Of a DNA stretch of 64,000 nt, positions 61,201 to 64,000 are shown one piece after another. The DNA lies in assembly GCF_012641405.1 (NCBI RefSeq), contig NZ_JABAII010000003.1, forward strand, positions 310,001 to 374,000, in the 5' to 3' direction. The notes beneath the pieces were generated by a model. It was not told where the DNA came from, made no database searches, and worked only from the letters and a program-made list of their open reading frames with translations. Numbering within the stretch: position 1 is the stretch's first letter; every line of letters starts with the position of its first letter. The translations under genes were made by a program, and so were the position numbers. This stretch comes from Rhizobium sp. P40RR-XXII. Its GTDB lineage: Bacteria; Pseudomonadota; Alphaproteobacteria; Rhizobiales; Rhizobiaceae.

Positions 61201-61601
61201 TGCCGGAGGGCTGGCACGACACCGGCGATATCGTCACCATCGACGAGGATGGTTTCGTCAAGATCCGCGGCCGTGCCAAGCGCTTTGCCAAGATCGGCGG
61301 CGAGATGATTTCGCTTGCCGCGGTGGAGACCCTTGCCGCGCAGCTCTGGCCCGGTGCATTGAGCGTCGTCTCGGCCGTGCCCGATGCCAAGAAGGGGGAG
61401 CGTTTGGTGCTTCTGACCGATGCACCGGGTGCGACCCGAAGCGATTTCCTGGCATTCGCGAAATCGAAGGGCGCCACGGAAATGATGGTTCCCGCCGACG
61501 TGACCGTCGGCAAGGTGCCGGTCCTCGGCTCCGGCAAGATCGATTTCGTAACGGCCCGCGCCATGGCCTTGGAAGCTCAGTCGCAATCACAGGCGGCGTA
61601 A
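58206..61601 (+). CDS. aas: LplT-PlsC-Aas fusion: lysophospholipid transporter / acyltransferase / acyl-ACP synthetase
   Basis: A 1131-aa three-part protein for salvage of lysophospholipids. Residues 1-420 are an MFS-type LplT domain with about twelve helices that flips lysolipid inward. Residues 430-640 are a PlsC acyltransferase with N-H-V-S-L-L-D (HX4D) near 455 and F-P-E-G-R near 524. Residues 660-1120 are an AMP-forming acyl-ACP synthetase with F-T-S-G-S-E-G-A-P-K-G near 795 and the Y-G-V-T-E-A motif near 935. It follows yiaA closely, so membrane stress, PspA and lipid repair appear joined. The Met at 58206 has GAGGG upstream; an earlier frame opening at 58116 is unlikely. Confidence 0.92.
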   Translation: MQKHLMRSRKFAPLFWTQFLTAFNDNFLKQTLVFVILAQMATEGAALVTLAGGIFIVPFLLLSAIAGELADKYDKAKMAELLKRCELGVAAISVVGIAFSSIWILMLALFGFGVISSLFGPIKYGILPDHLQSRDLPKANAWIEGGTFIAILTGTMIAAVAFREGENVWIFGPMMMGLSILCWFAARMIPSTGSKAPDLVVDTNVVRSSYRLVNELRADSRIWRASLMNCWFWFVGAFIMSMLPVMVTDILGGSEIVVPAYLAIFAVSVAIGSAIAGWMAAGRIVLLPAPIGMLIVALFGLDLAWNLWGLQSTSHAETILAFFAGPKTIRVAIDLAGMAIGGAFLAVPTFSAMQSWAHEDRRARVIGAANVLSALFIAVGLALVAVLQAVGLSVPVVILSISVLNVAIAWLMLKMLPTNAFRDLISIIFRAFMRLEVEGLENIRKAGPAPIIALNHVSLLDGALALAITEEEPVFAIDYAFAKKWWVRPLLTKCKFLPLDPTKPMATRSLIKVIQDGSPVGIFPEGRLTVTGTLMKVYDGAAMVADKTGAMIVPVRIDGLEKSYASYLTSSHVRRRLFPKVKVTILEPVKLDVPAELKGRKRRIAAGAALYQIMSTLMFRTADTDNTVLGRVIESAHEYGGKKLAVEDPIAGKLSYAKLLTGAAVLGAKFRKMFPNEKTLGVMLPNANGTAATVLGVMSAGKVPAMLNFTAGAANILSACRTAEVEHVLCSRAFITQAKLGPVVEELEKHVTFVWLDELRTQVTFLDKIVGLIRKYRPLVKRSADDPAVILFTSGSEGAPKGVVLSHRNILSNAAQAASRIDFHPGDKVFNILPMFHSFGLTAGTILPLVSGVPVFFYPSPLHYRIVPELIYVSNATIVFGTDTFLNGYARSAHPYDLRSIRYIFSGAEPVKASTREAYMEKFGLRILEGYGVTEAAPVISLNTPMYNRSGTVGKIMPGMEWKLEPVPGIDEGGRLLIRGANVMAGYLRADNPGVLEPLPEGWHDTGDIVTIDEDGFVKIRGRAKRFAKIGGEMISLAAVETLAAQLWPGALSVVSAVPDAKKGERLVLLTDAPGATRSDFLAFAKSKGATEMMVPADVTVGKVPVLGSGKIDFVTARAMALEAQSQSQAA

Positions 61602-61620
61602 GCTTCTGCTCCTGAACAAG

Positions 61621-61660
61621 AAAGCGGTCGGCGGTTGGAGCCATCGACCGCTTTCTCTTG
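61621..61660 (+). terminator. Terminator after the aas-type gene
   Basis: A perfect 10-bp stem AAAGCGGTCG/CGACCGCTTT with a 14-nt loop is followed by CTCTTGTCG. AACAAGA/TCTTGT bases outside extend the pairing. It ends the pspA-yiaA-aas transcript. Confidence 0.7.
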
Positions 61661-61698
61661 TCGACATTAGATCCTCTACAGACTGCTTCATCTCCGTT

Positions 61699-62019
61699 TC
61701 AGGAGATATGCGGCAGAATGATCTGAAAGATCGTGCCACCCTTGCTGCTCTCCAGCAGCTCGATGCCGCCGCCATGCGAGGCGAGCATCGCCCGCACGAT
61801 ACCGAGGCCCATGCCCGTGCCATTGTCGCGAACTTAGATCGTCATCCGTCGCCCATTGCCGCCCGTCCTGATCGCAAGGGTCATGGCGCCATTCTGAAAG
61901 GCGTTCTCCGCCAGATTGGCGAGTTAAGTTCGAAAGTCGAATTCATCGGCACTGTGCGGGTGCCGAACAACAATTGCTTCGGGTGCGCTAATCTTGGCCA
62001 GGATTAATTCGAGCTTTTT
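61699..62019 (-). pseudogene. Histidine kinase remnant (HATPase domain) with internal stops
   Basis: The minus strand reads as the end of a kinase: L-A-N-L-A-E-N-A-F-Q-N-G (N-box), V-R-D-N-G-T-G-M-G-L-G-I-V, then G-G-T-I-F-Q-I-I-L-P and a stop at 61699. The frame is broken by a TAA before L-A-N (about 61925) and another before V-R-D-N-G (about 61834). The D-N-G to G-M-G-L-G segment is shorter than usual. Upstream sequence to about 62019 (R-K-K-L-E-L-I-L-A-K-I) may belong to the same decayed gene. No functional product is expected. Confidence 0.7.
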
Positions 62020-62058
62020 GCGATGGATGTCCCAAAACGGGGCAGTTACTTGTGGAAT

Positions 62059-62361
62059 TTAACCTTCTGTTTTCCAGCTTCCGGTCCCCCTATGGATTGC
62101 CGGTTTGAAAATCGATTTGTTGTCGGCGCTGTCGTATTCACCCCTGACGACAGCCGGGAGTCTCGGAGGCGGCCCCTCGGCTGCGGCCGAGATTCCCGTC
62201 AGAGGATACCAATACCGGTCAGCCGGCGCCCAAAAGGGTGAGAGGGCGGCTTGGAAATATTGGGGCGTATCGGAATCCAGCCATTCGCCATAGTCGTGGA
62301 TTGGATTGCCGGGGATGGCATCATAGAGGTCCGCAATAGGCTTTCCTCGCCGCTTATTCAC
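62059..62361 (-). CDS. Hypothetical protein, uncertain
   Basis: A 100-aa frame starting at GTG 62361. The composition is protein-like, with Pro, Trp and Tyr (D-T-P-Q-Y-F, P-A-D-R-Y-W-Y-P), and few of the Arg/Ser/Cys runs typical of shadow frames. I see no Shine-Dalgarno site, signal peptide or membrane segment, and I recognise no family. It lies beside a degraded kinase gene, so it may be a fragment of a former gene. Confidence 0.35.
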   Translation of the reverse strand: MNKRRGKPIADLYDAIPGNPIHDYGEWLDSDTPQYFQAALSPFWAPADRYWYPLTGISAAAEGPPPRLPAVVRGEYDSADNKSIFKPAIHRGTGSWKTEG

Positions 62362-62448
62362 GCTTTATCATAGAGGCTGATGTCATAACCGAAGGCTCGA
62401 CGAGAGGAATACTTCAGGAATGCATGAGCGAGGCGCAGGAAACGGCAG

Positions 62449-64000
62449 ATGAGAATTACGACGATTACGAATTGGGCCTACGGCATTACCGTCGTCCTGA
62501 CCGTGCTGTCTGCCGTGGCCTTCATTCTGTCGGCCCGAAGCGCCGTGCAGGAAAGGCAGGCAGTGGAGCAGCATCTGCTGTTGACCAGCATGGGCGAGGA
62601 GCTTGCGCTCGCGGCGGAAGAGACGACGGACGAGGCTCGTCTCTACGTCATGCGTGGGGAGGCGAGGCATCTTGATGCTTTCACGGTCGACGAAGGCGAA
62701 GAGCGGCGGCGCGATGCCGCGATCAACGCCCTGCGCGGCTCCGGGATTCCCGACGCCGAACTGCAGGTCGTCGGGCAGGTGGCAGCCAACGCGGAAGCGC
62801 TCGCTAAGATCGAGGAAGCGGCGGTTGCTGCCTATACCGGTGGAAATCAGACAGGTGCACGCGACACCCTGTTCGGCGCGGAGCATGAACGCATCCAGAT
62901 GGCGCTCCTCAGCGGTGTGAGCCAATTTCGCGCCATGGCAACAGCCCGCACCGAAGCGGCTGTCCGCGGCACGCAGGCACGCAGCGATCTCTGGGCCGAT
63001 GTCGCCAAGGTGATGCTTGCCTTCACGGCAGCGGTGTTTCTCGGCGTGCTTTATTTCGTCCTGCGGCGCCGGGTTGCGCTGCCGCTGATCCGCATGACCG
63101 GCATCGTCAACCGTTTGGCCAAGCAGGACTATGCCGTCGAAGTGCCGCCCGACCGCCGCCGTGATGAAATCGGTGAGATGAACGACGCCATACAGATCTT
63201 CCGCGAGAACGGCCTGGAGCGCAACCGGCTGGACGCCGAGCGCAAGCGGGACCTGGAGACGAAGGATCTCATCCTGCAGATGATGCACCGCCTGCAGGCC
63301 TGCTACGCTCAGAACGAGCTTGCCGAAGTGGTCGCGCTGTTCGTGCCGCAGATCTTTCCGGGCATCGCCGGATGCCTCTATACGATGAACGAGAGCAGGA
63401 CGGCGCTAACGGAAGTCAGCCGGTGGCTGGAGCCGGCCCATACCGAGCTTTCTTTCTCCGCTTCGGCCTGCTGGGGGCTTCGGCGCGGCCGGCCGCATGT
63501 CAGTCATGTCGCGGATAATGATATTCCCTGCCAGCATTTGGATGGTTCCGGCGTGCCCGGCCTTTGCGTTCCCTTGACAGCGCTCGGCGAGGCGATCGGC
63601 CTGCTTTATTTCGAAGATCGATCGAAGGACGCGACCGCGGCCGACGCGCCGCGGCTTTACCTGGAACTGATTGCCGAAAATATCGGCCTTGCCATCGCAA
63701 ACCTGCAGCTGCGCGACAGGCTGATCAATCTTGCCGTGCGCGACGCGCTGACGGGTCTGCTCAACAGGCGCTCGCTGGATGAGATGCTGAACAATCTTTA
63801 CCGGGATCATTCAGCCCGCACGGTCATCTGCATGATGATCGACATCGATCACTTCAAACGCTTCAACGACGAGTTCGGCCACGATGCCGGCGACGAAGTG
63901 CTGCGCCATGTCGGGCAGATCGTCGCCGATACGGTTGCCGAGACCGGCACGGTCTATCGTTTCGGCGGAGAGGAACTGACGGTCATCGCCACCGACATGG
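62449..64000 (+). CDS. Membrane GGDEF diguanylate cyclase with HAMP and GAF domains (partial, runs off the end)
   Basis: At least 517 aa are visible; the gene continues past the window. A first helix (about 8-28), a mostly helical periplasmic region of about 150 residues and a second helix (about 185-207) lead to a HAMP linker (about 207-262). A GAF-like domain follows (about 280-420). The GGDEF domain starts near 425 (D-A-L-T-G-L-L-N-R-R) and shows D-I-D-H-F-K near 465. The signature is G-G-E-E-L near 508, an accepted GGDEF variant. It should make cyclic di-GMP from GTP. ATG 62449 has AGGAAA upstream. Confidence 0.88.
   Translation, partial: MRITTITNWAYGITVVLTVLSAVAFILSARSAVQERQAVEQHLLLTSMGEELALAAEETTDEARLYVMRGEARHLDAFTVDEGEERRRDAAINALRGSGIPDAELQVVGQVAANAEALAKIEEAAVAAYTGGNQTGARDTLFGAEHERIQMALLSGVSQFRAMATARTEAAVRGTQARSDLWADVAKVMLAFTAAVFLGVLYFVLRRRVALPLIRMTGIVNRLAKQDYAVEVPPDRRRDEIGEMNDAIQIFRENGLERNRLDAERKRDLETKDLILQMMHRLQACYAQNELAEVVALFVPQIFPGIAGCLYTMNESRTALTEVSRWLEPAHTELSFSASACWGLRRGRPHVSHVADNDIPCQHLDGSGVPGLCVPLTALGEAIGLLYFEDRSKDATAADAPRLYLELIAENIGLAIANLQLRDRLINLAVRDALTGLLNRRSLDEMLNNLYRDHSARTVICMMIDIDHFKRFNDEFGHDAGDEVLRHVGQIVADTVAETGTVYRFGGEELTVIATDM

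Noticed and set aside
1..64000. CRISPR arrays, tRNA/rRNA genes, insertion sequences, phage genes
   Set aside because: No regularly spaced repeats, tRNA-like cloverleafs, transposase-like ORFs or terminal inverted repeats were seen by eye. A dedicated search was not possible.

Overview
The window looks like the chromosome of a Rhizobiaceae bacterium, most likely Rhizobium sensu lato. GC content is high. The left end carries a succinoglycan gene block in the Sinorhizobium order exoH-K-L-A-M-O-N-P. An aerobic cobalamin cluster (cobFGHIJ, cobK, cobLM), a rhizopine-type mocDEF/mocC locus and a minCDE operon with a CtrA-type box upstream also fit the alphaproteobacteria. I saw no tRNA, rRNA, insertion sequence, prophage or CRISPR array.

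Layout. 0.45-10.0 kb: succinoglycan (EPS I) assembly, with an acyltransferase, a secreted glycanase, four glycosyltransferases, UDP-glucose synthesis and the chain-length BY-kinase. 10.0-11.6 kb: a DMT exporter and an FMN reductase. 11.7-16.6 kb: mocD-mocE-mocF (three-part oxygenase) on the minus strand, divergent from a LacI regulator and a MocC/IolI-type isomerase, with repeated operator-like palindromes. 16.6-24.3 kb: nikR and the late (aerobic) corrin-ring genes. 24.3-31.5 kb: an AraC/Fsr-type MFS pair, an alanine racemase/D-amino-acid dehydrogenase pair with an Lrp regulator, and an orphan PAS-HWE sensor kinase. 31.6-36.3 kb: LysR/MFS, ornithine cyclodeaminase/Lrp and a small membrane protein.

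36.4-43.2 kb is the most unusual locus. A HutC-type repressor is divergent from a polar amino acid ABC transporter, an ammonia-lyase homologue and an N-methyl amino acid oxidase-like flavoprotein. The lyase homologue lacks the Ala-Ser-Gly triad that makes the MIO electrophile, so the pathway is probably not ordinary histidine degradation. 43.2-46.3 kb: cytochrome b561, an aldehyde dehydrogenase and LysR.

46.3-53.1 kb looks like an envelope redox or oxidative-stress island: DipZ-type thiol protein, two exported alpha/beta hydrolases, an OmpR/EnvZ-type pair and an Ohr/OsmC peroxidase. Tandem TGTATC hexamers at 10-bp spacing precede several of these genes and may be the regulator's binding sites. 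53.2-55.3 kb: a small secreted-peptide ORF, a CtrA box and minCDE. 55.3-56.4 kb: a highly structured intergenic region (possible small RNA plus terminator) and a polysaccharide deacetylase. 56.4-61.6 kb: a membrane-homeostasis module with a TetR repressor (three near-identical palindromes), a PspA-like protein, a YiaA-like protein and an LplT-PlsC-Aas fusion. 61.7-62.4 kb: a decayed histidine kinase and a doubtful ORF. The window ends inside a GGDEF protein.
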